Shown: positions 6,857 to 13,462 of the stretch, piece after piece | How positions within the stretch are numbered: the stretch's first letter is position 1 | Layout of the letters: each line of letters begins with the position of its first letter | NCBI GenBank assembly: GCA_018240935.1 | Contig: JAFEEV010000297.1 | Coordinates: 1-13,462 of the forward strand | Length of the DNA: 13,462 nt | Source: Pseudomonadota bacterium | Lineage (GTDB): Bacteria; Pseudomonadota; Gammaproteobacteria; Burkholderiales; Nitrosomonadaceae | Direction: 5' to 3' | Program-made: the position numbers and the translations under genes | The notes under the pieces: generated by a model | Told to the model about the DNA's origin: nothing | What the model saw: the letters and a program-made list of their open reading frames with translations, nothing else | The model's database searches: none

Positions 6857-8209
6857 ATGAATCTTTTTCCTTTTCCGTTAGCAAACTTTGTACGTACAGT
6901 ACTTACAGTCAGCGAGCTGAATAGCAACACCAAGCAATTCCTGGAGCAGAACATTCCGTTACTATGGGTGAAAGGTGAAATCTCGAATTTGAAGTGCTAT
7001 CAGTCCGGTCATTGGTACTTTTCGCTTAAAGACTCGAGCGCACAAATCCGCTGCGTGCTATTCAGTCATAAACATCAGTATATGGACTGGCAACCCAAAG
7101 ACGGTATGCAAGTCGAAGTACTGGCGCTAGTTACTCTCTATGAACCCCGCGGTGATTTTCAGCTCAATGTCGAAACGATGCGGCGCGCCGGCTTAGGAGA
7201 ATTATTCGAGGCCTTCGAGAGGCTTAAAGCGAAACTGGACAAAGCCGGATTGTTCAATCCGGCAAAGAAAAAATCACTACCCGCATTTCCCAAACAAATC
7301 GGTATCATCACTTCCTTGGATACAGCCGCGTTACGCGATGTTTTGTCGACATTGCAACGGCGCATGCCATCCGTGCCGGTTATCCTCTACCCCGCTTTAG
7401 TTCAGGGAAAAACCGCAGCCGGTTTGATCGCGGCAGCAATAACAACCGCCAATCAACGCGCCGAATGCGATGTGTTGATCATTTGCCGCGGCGGGGGCAG
7501 TATTGAAGATTTATGGGCATTCAACGAGGAAATCGTTGCATTCGCCATTGCCACCAGCACTATTCCAGTGATCTGCGGTGTCGGCCACGAAACGGATTTT
7601 ACCATCGCAGATTTCGCCGCTGATGTGCGCGCCCCCACGCCAACGGCAGCGGCTGAAATAGCAAGTAAGGATCATAAGGAGTTAAGCCAGCATTTAAAAA
7701 CCTTGCAAATGCGCCTTGCTCGCGCCATGCTGCATCGTGTAGAGAATGCCATGCAACAGCTCGATATGCTGTCGCATCGTCTTATTTATCCGGGCGATCG
7801 CATCCGGCAGCAATTCATTCATCTGCAACACCTGCAGGACCGGTTGATAAAAACTTGCAGCCATCAATTAGAAAAAAAACAGTGGAAATTACTCGAATTC
7901 AATCAACGATTGGCAACGGCAAGTCCCAATATTGCCAGAATCGAAGAGCATCAAAAAGTACTGACTGCGCGCTTGCATTCCGCCTGCATCCGCCACTTCG
8001 AGACTCTGTCGGTCAAGCTCCAGCATAGGCAAGCCCAGCTATCTCATTTGAATCCGCAATCGGTGCTTGAGCGCGGATATAGCATCGCGTACACCGCGCA
8101 AAACACCATCATCCGTGACAGCAAACAAATTCATGGCGGCGATCGAATTCAGGTAAAATTCGCGCACGGTATGTGCGAAGCGGATGTCACAAAAACCAAG
8201 AACACCTGA
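6857..8209 (+). CDS. xseA: Exodeoxyribonuclease VII large subunit
   Basis: XseA is the catalytic subunit of exonuclease VII, which degrades single-stranded DNA into oligonucleotides from both ends and works with several copies of XseB. The 450-residue protein shows the N-terminal OB-fold (LTVSELN through LWVKGEISNLKCYQSGHWYFSLKD), the central catalytic block with RGGGSIEDLWAFNEE and GVGHETDFTIADFAADVRAPTPTAAAE, a long charged helical region, and a C-terminal segment with LERGYSIAY. I prefer the ATG at 6857; an in-frame TTG at 6842 would add five residues. Neither has a clear Shine-Dalgarno sequence. XseB is not encoded here. A DUF423 gene follows after 59 bases on the same strand and may be co-transcribed. 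Confidence 0.96.
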   Translation: MNLFPFPLANFVRTVLTVSELNSNTKQFLEQNIPLLWVKGEISNLKCYQSGHWYFSLKDSSAQIRCVLFSHKHQYMDWQPKDGMQVEVLALVTLYEPRGDFQLNVETMRRAGLGELFEAFERLKAKLDKAGLFNPAKKKSLPAFPKQIGIITSLDTAALRDVLSTLQRRMPSVPVILYPALVQGKTAAGLIAAAITTANQRAECDVLIICRGGGSIEDLWAFNEEIVAFAIATSTIPVICGVGHETDFTIADFAADVRAPTPTAAAEIASKDHKELSQHLKTLQMRLARAMLHRVENAMQQLDMLSHRLIYPGDRIRQQFIHLQHLQDRLIKTCSHQLEKKQWKLLEFNQRLATASPNIARIEEHQKVLTARLHSACIRHFETLSVKLQHRQAQLSHLNPQSVLERGYSIAYTAQNTIIRDSKQIHGGDRIQVKFAHGMCEADVTKTKNT

Positions 8210-8268
8210 AGCACGCACAGTCCACAAGATTACTTTATTTCACGAAAACAAGAAGGATTGGATAGGCG

Positions 8269-8643
8269 ATGCCAAAAACTTTTCTCATACTGGGTACCTT
8301 GAATACGGTTTTATGCATCGCCCTGGGCGCTTTCGGTGCACACGGATTGAAACGGGTTTTATCAGCCGACATGCTGTCGGTTTATCATACCGGTGTGCAA
8401 TATCATTTTTATCACGCCTTTGGCATCATCGTCATCGGCTTACTGTTATTGCATTTCCCCAAATCCCGCCTGATGCCCGTATCCGGCTGGCTGATGATGG
8501 CGGGTATCGTATTGTTCAGCTTTAGCCTTTATGTGCTCAGCGTGACAGGCATGCGCGGCCTCGGCATGATCACGCCGTTTGGCGGTGTTTCGTTTCTCAC
8601 CGCCTGGCTATTGCTTACATATGCTATTTGGAAAGAAAAATGA
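8269..8643 (+). CDS. DUF423 (YgdD-like) small membrane protein
   Basis: This 124-residue protein is almost entirely hydrophobic, with about four membrane helices, and carries the DUF423 signatures LGAFGAHGLK near residues 19-28 and the H-rich segment YHTGVQYHFYHAFGI around 39-53. The C-terminal MITPFGGVSFLTAWLLL also fits the family. The function of DUF423 proteins is not established. They are inner-membrane proteins widespread in bacteria. The ATG at 8269 has GATAGG directly upstream and AAGAAGGA a little further away. It follows xseA by 59 bases and faces the convergent small secreted gene, with 25 bases between the stop codons. Confidence 0.9.
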   Translation: MPKTFLILGTLNTVLCIALGAFGAHGLKRVLSADMLSVYHTGVQYHFYHAFGIIVIGLLLLHFPKSRLMPVSGWLMMAGIVLFSFSLYVLSVTGMRGLGMITPFGGVSFLTAWLLLTYAIWKEK

Positions 8644-8668
8644 AATGATTGATTGAATTTGTCTCTGC

Positions 8669-9010
8669 TTACTCGGCCATTTTACGGTGTAAGGCGGCCA
8701 TCTCCTTATTACGCTCAGCGGCTCTGGAATATTCCCGCAGTAAAGCTTCATGGTGCGACTGGAAATCTTGGCCTTCTCGGCCGTAATATTCGCTATGCCG
8801 TTTATATTCTTCCAATAACACTTTTTGTTCCTTGGCTTTCGCATCCATTTCACTGGCTTCTTTTTCATACATCTCAGCCAATCCGATATGATCGAATTTG
8901 GTTTTAGCTTGCGCTTCGGCTTTATCCATTTTCCCTAATTCTGCAAGCGATGTACCGGAAATAAATAATGTGGCAGTAATCAAAGTGATGATCAGTATCG
9001 TTGTTCGCAT
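8669..9010 (-). CDS. Small secreted coiled-coil protein of unknown function
   Basis: I do not recognise a named family. The 113-residue product starts with a clear Sec signal peptide (MRTTILIITLITATLFISG) and a probable signal peptidase I site after SLA (about residue 23). The mature part of about 90 residues is highly charged, nearly all predicted helix, and rich in Glu, Lys, Ala and Met, consistent with a periplasmic coiled coil. A tyrosine- and histidine-containing centre (RHSEYYGREGQDFQSHHEALLREY) separates two helical stretches. There are no cysteines. The ATG at 9010 is set by GGAG about 8 bases upstream; a TTG further up (9025) would put that site inside the gene. It is divergent from dsbB, sharing a 153-base spacer, but nothing shows a functional link. 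Confidence 0.8.
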   Translation of the reverse strand: MRTTILIITLITATLFISGTSLAELGKMDKAEAQAKTKFDHIGLAEMYEKEASEMDAKAKEQKVLLEEYKRHSEYYGREGQDFQSHHEALLREYSRAAERNKEMAALHRKMAE

Positions 9011-9163
9011 GGCAAATCTCCTCAATTAAGTAAGTGAAAAGTAAACTCCAGTGCTACTATAAATATCCGTCAAGCTGATTTTCCTGATGATAACAAACTA
9101 TCTGAAATCCACAAACGCTTAATGGACAAACTGAGCAATCCATCCGATTAAAGAAAAAACAAA

Positions 9164-9637
9164 ATGCGACTACTATTTTTATTGATTTTCCTTGGCTGTA
9201 TCGGTCTGCTAGGCTACGCACAATTTTTACAGCATATGCAAGGGTTACTCCCTTGCCCGCTGTGCGTAGCGCAACGTGTTGCCTACTGGCTGTTGGGAAT
9301 AACCGCTTTGCTTGCGTTTCTTCATAATCCCAAAGCGATTGGGCGCCGTATTTATGGCTTCCTGCTATGCGGATTTGCCCTGACAGGCGCAATCATCGCT
9401 ACGCGGCATGCGTGGTTGATACGATATCCCGAGGCATTTGAATGTGGCATCAGTCCCGAAGAAGCCTTTCTGAATTCCTTGCCGATTGCCGGCTGGTGGC
9501 CCGGCATGTTCGAAGCCAACGGCGATTGCGCGAGCATTGATTGGAAGCTGCTATCGCTCACTATTCCCGATTGGTCGTTGATTGCTTTTATGGGCCTTGG
9601 AAGCTTGGCGCTTTATGTGCTGCTGGCTAAAAGATGA
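9164..9637 (+). CDS. dsbB: Disulfide bond formation protein DsbB
   Basis: DsbB is a four-helix inner-membrane protein that re-oxidises periplasmic DsbA and passes the electrons to quinones. The 157 residues contain the CPLC redox pair (C31, C34) followed by QR (R38, the conserved quinone-site arginine), and a second periplasmic loop with C94 and C122 in ECGISPEEAFLNSLP and NGDCAS. Four hydrophobic segments are apparent: about 3-20, 38-55, 64-82 and 136-154. The ATG at 9164 is preceded only by an A-rich AAAGAAAAAAC sequence, a weak ribosome site. It converges on xerD, with 16 bases between the stops. DsbA is not in the window. Confidence 0.95.
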   Translation: MRLLFLLIFLGCIGLLGYAQFLQHMQGLLPCPLCVAQRVAYWLLGITALLAFLHNPKAIGRRIYGFLLCGFALTGAIIATRHAWLIRYPEAFECGISPEEAFLNSLPIAGWWPGMFEANGDCASIDWKLLSLTIPDWSLIAFMGLGSLALYVLLAKR

Positions 9638-9638
9638 T

Positions 9639-9650
9639 CGGCAATTGCCG
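9639..9650. terminator. Palindrome between the convergent dsbB and xerD stops
   Basis: CGGCAATTGCCG is a perfect 12-base palindrome, placed 2 bases after the dsbB stop and 3 bases before the xerD stop. It could contribute to bidirectional termination, but it lacks a loop of its own and a T-run on either side, so this is weak. Confidence 0.25.
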
Positions 9651-9653
9651 CGA

Positions 9654-10565
9654 CTAGCCGCGAGGGTGATGCTTAGCATGCAATTGCTTTAGACGCTCAC
9701 GGGCAATATGCGTGTAAATCTGCGTGGTGGAAATATCCGCATGTCCAAGCAGCAATTGCACAACGCGCAAATCCGCACCATGATTCAACAGATGCGTGGC
9801 AAAGGCGTGCCGCAGGGTATGCGGGGAAAGCTGCTTCTCAATACCGACAACTTGCGCATAGCGCTTAATCAAGTACCAAAACGCTTGGCGTGTCATCGCT
9901 GCGCCACGCGCCGTCACAAATATGGTATCGGTTACGATGCCATTTAGCAGCGAAAGTCTGGCTTCTTTGGTATAACGGCTTAACCACTCGAGTGACTCCT
10001 CTCCCAGTGGCGCAAGACGTTCCTTTCTGCCTTTGCCCATGACACGTAAAACTCCCATGTCCATACTGACCTGCGAGTACTTTAAATTGATTAACTCCGA
10101 TACACGCAGTCCGCTCGCATATAACACCTCCAGCATGGCCCGATCGCGCAAACCAAGTGGATGCTGCAAATCGGGAGCACTCAGCAACAGCTCAACCTCC
10201 TTCTCAGTAAGACTCTCCGGTAAGCTGCGCTGCAATTTGGGTGTTTCGATATTGAGACTGGGATCCGTGGTAATTTTTCCCTGCCGCAATAAAAAACGAT
10301 AGAAACGCTTCAGACTGGATAATTCACGACTGGTTGTGCTGGTCTTGATCTTAGCGGAAACTCTGGAAGCGAGAAATTCGAGCAAGTCAGTATGAGTTGC
10401 ATCAGTGAGCATCCGGTTATCCTGATTGCGTTTTCTAAGCCATTCGCTGAAAAGCTGTAAATCATTACGATAACTGTCCAGCGTATTACGCGACAAGCCA
10501 TCTTCCAGCCATAAGGCATCGGAAAATTCATCCAGCAGGCCGGCGTTAAGCTCAGGTGCTCTCAT
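9654..10565 (-). CDS. xerD: Tyrosine recombinase XerD
   Basis: XerD, with XerC, resolves chromosome dimers at dif at the FtsK-bearing septum. The 303-residue protein has an N-terminal SAM-like DNA-binding domain (about 1-100, LEDGLSRNTLDSYRNDLQLF) and the catalytic domain with all active-site residues visible: R154 in ASGLRVSEL, K178 in GKGRKERL, H249 and R252 in HTLRHAFATHLL, H275 in LLGHADISTTQIYTH, and nucleophile Y284. Size and housekeeping context favour XerD over a phage integrase; separating it from XerC rests on remembered sequence style. The ATG at 10565 lies inside the end of ogt (14-base overlap), so translation is probably coupled. The frame stays open to 10613, but that extension lacks family character. 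Confidence 0.93.
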   Translation of the reverse strand: MRAPELNAGLLDEFSDALWLEDGLSRNTLDSYRNDLQLFSEWLRKRNQDNRMLTDATHTDLLEFLASRVSAKIKTSTTSRELSSLKRFYRFLLRQGKITTDPSLNIETPKLQRSLPESLTEKEVELLLSAPDLQHPLGLRDRAMLEVLYASGLRVSELINLKYSQVSMDMGVLRVMGKGRKERLAPLGEESLEWLSRYTKEARLSLLNGIVTDTIFVTARGAAMTRQAFWYLIKRYAQVVGIEKQLSPHTLRHAFATHLLNHGADLRVVQLLLGHADISTTQIYTHIARERLKQLHAKHHPRG

Positions 10566-11055
10566 GACGTAATAACCAACGTTTGATCTCAAGAGGATCG
10601 CCATCACTCGCATTCATAAAACCTCCTAATCCACCATTTTTAGATATAACCCGATGGCACGGTATGATGATAGGTATCCGGTTGGCGCCGCATGCTCGGC
10701 CTACTGCCCGAGGAGCGGAGTGCAATTGCGTAGCAATTTCTGCATAACTGCTCGTTTCCCCGCTTGGAATCGCCTGAATAGCTTGCCAAACACGCCTTTG
10801 ATGCGTTGTTCCACTGATATGCAAACTCAAATCAAATATAAAACCGGGTTCAGCCAGATAGGCTTGCAATTGCTTATATACTTCTTTCGCCAGTGAAGTC
10901 TGAGGCGTCAGTACCGGCGTATCGACTGGTAGATAATCAATAGCTGTCAGCCAATCTTCTTCTGTTTTAATACCAAGTACGGCAAACGGCGTTAGCAACT
11001 TTGCTTGATAGGGTTCGACTAAATCCGCAATTTGATTCTTTTTTGATCTGCCCAC
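10552..11055 (-). CDS. ogt: Methylated-DNA--protein-cysteine methyltransferase
   Basis: This suicide repair protein transfers alkyl groups from O6-alkylguanine to its own cysteine. The 167 residues include a short N-terminal domain and the C-terminal alkyltransferase domain: FQ-like start THQRRVWQAIQAIPSGETSSYAEIA, the helix-turn-helix segment APRAVGRACGANRIP with the base-flipping arginine position, and the active site IPCHRV with C133. It is shorter and simpler than Ada and has no N-terminal zinc/activator domain. The start is a GTG at 11055 with AGGTGA 3 bases upstream. Its end overlaps xerD by 14 bases, forming a two-gene unit of DNA maintenance functions. Whether ogt or another symbol applies is a matter of naming. 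Confidence 0.92.
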   Translation of the reverse strand: MGRSKKNQIADLVEPYQAKLLTPFAVLGIKTEEDWLTAIDYLPVDTPVLTPQTSLAKEVYKQLQAYLAEPGFIFDLSLHISGTTHQRRVWQAIQAIPSGETSSYAEIATQLHSAPRAVGRACGANRIPIIIPCHRVISKNGGLGGFMNASDGDPLEIKRWLLRHEST

Positions 11056-11148
11056 TGCTCACCTGAATACTTATCTTGAAAATTGTTCAATGTTTTTGTA
11101 TGCAAAGAATGGACACTCGAACCGAGTAGAAGTTTCAGGAGGATTTTG

Positions 11149-11184
11149 AATCTTCCGGCCTCACGAGCCATATGCCGGAAGATT
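11149..11184 (-). terminator. Stable hairpin downstream of htpG
   Basis: Arms AATCTTCCGGC (11149-11159) and GCCGGAAGATT (11174-11184) pair perfectly over 11 bases with a 14-base loop, starting 28 bases after the htpG stop. The position suits a terminator for htpG, isolating it from ogt. There is no T-run after the stem on the minus strand, so it may instead act as an RNA-stabilising 3' structure. Confidence 0.5.
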
Positions 11185-11212
11185 TATTGGAAACAAAAGA
11201 ACTTTATCAACT

Positions 11213-13123
11213 TCAGGACTTCAGCAATAACAGTTCATTCAATCTTTTTACGAATGCGGCCGGGTCTTCAAGTTGCCCACCTTCAGCTAGTAAAGCTTGG
11301 CCAAATAATAAATGGCTCCAATCCTCGAAGTTTTCAACTTCGTTCTTCAATCGCCGCACCATCGGGTGGTGTGGATTGATTTCCAGGATCGGTTTGGTAT
11401 GTTGCACTTTTTGTCCGGCGGATTTCAGCAATCTCTCAAGATTCCCGCCCATGTCATAAGTATCCGCAACTAGACAAGCGGGCGATTCAGTTAACCGGAA
11501 AGTAACCCGAACATCTTTTACTTGTTCGCTGAGCGTTTGTTTCATTTTTTCTGTCAGCTCGTGAAAAGCACTGGTTTCTTTTTCACGTTCTTCTTTTTCC
11601 GCTTCATCTTCCAGATCACCCAAATCCAAGCCGCCTTTAGCGACTGATTGCAGCGGCTTAGCGTCAAATTCGGTTAAATTACTCACTAGCCATTCATCAA
11701 TTCGATCGGACAGCAACAACACTTCAATACCTTTCTTGCGGAAAACTTCCAAGTGAGGGCTGTTTTGTGCGGCTTTCAAATTATCGGCAGTAACGTAATA
11801 AATCTTTTTCTGGCCGTCTTTCATGCGTTGCACATAAGTATCAAGAGAAACAGCCGGTTCATCGGTATCGCTATGCGTAGTCGTGAAACGCAGCAGCTTC
11901 GCGATACGCTCCCGGTTGGCAAAGTCTTCGCCGACACCTTCCTTTAAAACTTGACCGAACTCCCGGTAGAAAGATTTGTATTTTTCTTTTCCTTCTTCAT
12001 CCTCGTTTTTGGATATGTCCTCGATCAAACCCAATACTTTCTTGACGACACCAGCCCGGATTGCGTCAATATCCTTGGATTCTTGCAGGATCTCGCGCGA
12101 CACATTCAGTGGCAGATTGTTCGAATCGATTACACCGCGTACGAAACGCAGATAATTCGGCAATAATTTTTCCACATCATCCATAATGAATACACGCTGT
12201 ACATACAATTTAATTCCATGACGGCGCTCCCGATCGAACAAATCGAAAGGAGCTCGCGCCGGAATGTATAGAAGCTGCGTATATTCCTGTTTGCCCTCTA
12301 CGCGCGCATGTAAATAGGCTAGCGGAGGCTCGAAATCATGCGCCACATGCTTATAAAATTCATTGTATTGCTCAATTGTTATTTCGTTTTTAGGGCGCGC
12401 CCACAATGCATTAGCTTGGTTTATCGTTTCATCTTCATCGGTAATTTTATTTCTATTTTCATCCTGCGACCATTCCTCTTTCTTCATTACGATAGGTAAC
12501 GTAATGTGATCGGAATATTTACGAATAATATTGCGAATTCGAATGCCATTCAGGAATTCATCTTCATCGGCGCGTAAATGCAAAATAATGTCGGTGCCTC
12601 GTGCCACTTTCTCGACAGTTTCCAATGTGTAATCCCCTTCACCGCTGGATTCCCAGCGGACACCATGCTCGGCAGTCAATCCTGCCCGACGGGTGATCAA
12701 GGTAACTTTATCGGCCACAATAAATGCAGAATAAAAGCCAACACCGAATTGACCGATCAAATGCGCATCTTTAATCTGGTCACCAGTCAAGGAATTAAAG
12801 AATTCACGTGTACCTGATTTCGCGATGGTTCCGATATGATCAATAACTTCTTGCCGCGACATACCAATCCCATTATCCGAGATTGTTATCGTGCGCTCGT
12901 TAGCGTCATAACTCACGTGAATTTTAAGATTGGAATCCGACTCATAGAGTGCGGCATCGGTGAGGCCCTCAAAACGCAATTTATCAGCTGCATCCGAAGC
13001 ATTTGAAATCAATTCCCGCAAGAAAATTTCCTTATTACTGTATAAGGAATGAATCATTAATTTTAATAATTGTTTCGCTTCTGCTTGAAAGTTTAATTGT
13101 TCTTTGTTTGTTTCAGCTTGCAC
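11213..13123 (-). CDS. htpG: Chaperone HtpG (bacterial Hsp90)
   Basis: HtpG is the cytosolic Hsp90, an ATP-driven dimeric chaperone that remodels late folding intermediates. The 636 residues match the family. The N-terminal GHKL ATPase shows E37 and N41 in ELISNASDA, DNGIGM (83-88) and GQFGVGFYS (124-132). The middle domain contains the catalytic-loop region (NLPLNVSREILQ), and a C-terminal dimerisation domain follows. The acidic stretch LEDEAEKEEREKE lies near the middle/C-terminal boundary. The start is a GTG at 13123 with a strong AAGGAGA site 5 bases upstream. A sigma-32-like promoter at 13151-13178 makes it a heat-shock gene. Its flanking hairpins suggest that it is transcribed alone. 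Confidence 0.98.
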   Translation of the reverse strand: MQAETNKEQLNFQAEAKQLLKLMIHSLYSNKEIFLRELISNASDAADKLRFEGLTDAALYESDSNLKIHVSYDANERTITISDNGIGMSRQEVIDHIGTIAKSGTREFFNSLTGDQIKDAHLIGQFGVGFYSAFIVADKVTLITRRAGLTAEHGVRWESSGEGDYTLETVEKVARGTDIILHLRADEDEFLNGIRIRNIIRKYSDHITLPIVMKKEEWSQDENRNKITDEDETINQANALWARPKNEITIEQYNEFYKHVAHDFEPPLAYLHARVEGKQEYTQLLYIPARAPFDLFDRERRHGIKLYVQRVFIMDDVEKLLPNYLRFVRGVIDSNNLPLNVSREILQESKDIDAIRAGVVKKVLGLIEDISKNEDEEGKEKYKSFYREFGQVLKEGVGEDFANRERIAKLLRFTTTHSDTDEPAVSLDTYVQRMKDGQKKIYYVTADNLKAAQNSPHLEVFRKKGIEVLLLSDRIDEWLVSNLTEFDAKPLQSVAKGGLDLGDLEDEAEKEEREKETSAFHELTEKMKQTLSEQVKDVRVTFRLTESPACLVADTYDMGGNLERLLKSAGQKVQHTKPILEINPHHPMVRRLKNEVENFEDWSHLLFGQALLAEGGQLEDPAAFVKRLNELLLLKS

Positions 13124-13150
13124 GTTAATCTCCTTAAATATTTTGCTTCA

Positions 13151-13178
13151 ATATAGGGATTGCTTTAGGAAAATCAAG
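13151..13178 (-). promoter_or_regulatory. Sigma-32 (heat-shock) promoter of htpG
   Basis: On the minus strand CTTGATT (13178-13172) and CCCTATAT (13158-13151) are separated by 13 bases, closely matching the RpoH consensus CTTGAAA - 13 to 15 bases - CCCCATNT. The predicted start of transcription near 13144 gives a leader of about 20 bases before the GTG. Placement directly upstream of a classic heat-shock gene supports the call. Confidence 0.75.
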
Positions 13179-13199
13179 ATTATTGAATAACAAAATGAT

Positions 13200-13222
13200 A
13201 TTTTTATGCATTGCATAAAAAT
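13200..13222. promoter_or_regulatory. 23-base dyad upstream of htpG, possibly over a sigma-70 promoter
   Basis: ATTTTTATGCA and TGCATAAAAAT are perfect 11-base inverted arms around one central T. On the minus strand a -35-like TTGCCA (13231-13226), 17 bases, then CATAAA (13208-13203) could be a vegetative promoter, and the dyad covers its spacer and -10. A one-base centre suits a dimeric DNA-binding protein better than an RNA hairpin. No known operator consensus was recognised. Confidence 0.4.
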
Positions 13223-13262
13223 TCTTGGCAATCTTTGAAAGGAAAGTAGCGATTAGAGAAAA

Positions 13263-13292
13263 GAAAATACTTCGACAAGAAAGAGTATTTTC
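13263..13292 (-). terminator. Hairpin with T-rich tail between nuoN and htpG
   Basis: GAAAATACT and AGTATTTTC form a 9-bp stem with a 12-base loop. Read on the minus strand the stem is followed by TTTTCTCTAATC, a pyrimidine tail typical of intrinsic terminators. It is the second of two hairpins after nuoN. Confidence 0.5.
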
Positions 13293-13324
13293 AATTTCGA
13301 AGGATGTTTCTAATAGAGTTGGTC

Positions 13325-13358
13325 GAACAAGGATATTTTTTGAAAAATATCCTTGTTC
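13325..13358 (-). terminator. Long perfect hairpin just after nuoN
   Basis: GAACAAGGATATTTTT (13325-13340) and its exact complement (13343-13358) form a 16-base inverted repeat with a 2-base centre, in practice a 15-bp stem with a 4-base loop. It begins 8 bases after the nuoN stop, the right place to end the nuo transcript. No long T-run follows, and the hairpin at 13263-13292 may complete termination. Confidence 0.6.
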
Positions 13359-13366
13359 ATTCTGAA

Positions 13367-13462
13367 TTACATGGAATTTTGAATAGCGTACAAACTTAGA
13401 CTCATCAATGCCTGCGGGAAAATGCCTAGAGCCAGTACCGCAAAACCGTTTGCACTTAATAA
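13367..13462 (-). CDS. nuoN: NADH-quinone oxidoreductase subunit N, C-terminal end (partial)
   Basis: The last 31 codons of a minus-strand gene run in from the window edge and stop with TAA at 13369-13367. The peptide includes LLSANGFAVLALGIFPQALM and ends SLYAIQNSM. The segment S-x-N-G-x-A-V-L-A-L-G-x-F-P followed by a short hydrophobic tail is the characteristic end of NuoN, the last antiporter-like membrane subunit of complex I and usually the last gene of the nuo operon. That position agrees with the hairpins directly downstream. The identification rests on a short but distinctive sequence; a paralogous antiporter subunit (NuoM type) is less likely. Confidence 0.75.
   Translation of the reverse strand, partial: LLSANGFAVLALGIFPQALMSLSLYAIQNSM

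Noticed and set aside
9654..10565. Tyrosine recombinase as a mark of an integrated element
   Set aside because: Size, sequence style and overlap with ogt fit housekeeping XerD. There are no att repeats, no adjacent tRNA, no phage genes and no composition shift.
11083..11379. Plus-strand open frame with an AGGAGG sequence nearby
   Set aside because: The AGGAGG at 11137-11142 is inside this frame rather than before its start, and over half of the frame is antisense to htpG with no domain.

Overview
The window carries ordinary chromosomal genes of a Gram-negative bacterium, most likely an ammonia-oxidising betaproteobacterium of the Nitrosomonas type. Four things suggest this: a squalene-hopene cyclase with the hopanoid nucleosidase HpnG, MlaA (which requires an outer membrane), the DsbB/XerD/XseA/NuoN set with proteobacterial sequence character, and a moderate base composition. 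This placement rests on gene content and remembered sequence style, not on a search. No prophage, insertion sequence, CRISPR array, tRNA or rRNA was found, and no defence system. I see no convincing new multigene system. The less explained parts are intergenic.

Layout. Positions 1-1909 hold the last residues of a membrane protein and a complete MsbA-type ABC exporter, both on the plus strand. Positions 1892-5618 form a minus-strand block transcribed in the order mlaA, shc, hpnG. It encodes a retrograde phospholipid-transport lipoprotein, the enzyme that makes the hopanoid skeleton, and the enzyme that trims adenosylhopane. hpnG starts at a TTG overlapping the shc stop, and its 3' end overlaps the end of the exporter. 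Positions 5898-6506 encode an ExbB/TolQ-type proton-channel protein on the minus strand with no ExbD partner next to it. A 350-base AT-rich divergent spacer follows, holding an inverted pair of DnaA-box-like sites and other repeats. Positions 6857-8643 are plus-strand xseA and a DUF423 membrane protein. A small secreted coiled-coil protein of unknown function (minus) then lies back to back with dsbB (plus). Positions 9654-11055 are an overlapping minus-strand pair, ogt-xerD. Positions 11213-13123 are htpG, and the window ends in the last 31 codons of nuoN, both minus strand.

Functional themes. The exporter, MlaA, Shc, HpnG and ExbB-like proteins all concern envelope lipids or envelope energetics. 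XseA, Ogt and XerD act on DNA. HtpG and DsbB act in protein folding. The clearest regulatory element is a sigma-32-like heat-shock promoter directly upstream of htpG. Between htpG and nuoN there are also two terminator-like hairpins and a long dyad that overlaps a possible second, sigma-70-type htpG promoter.
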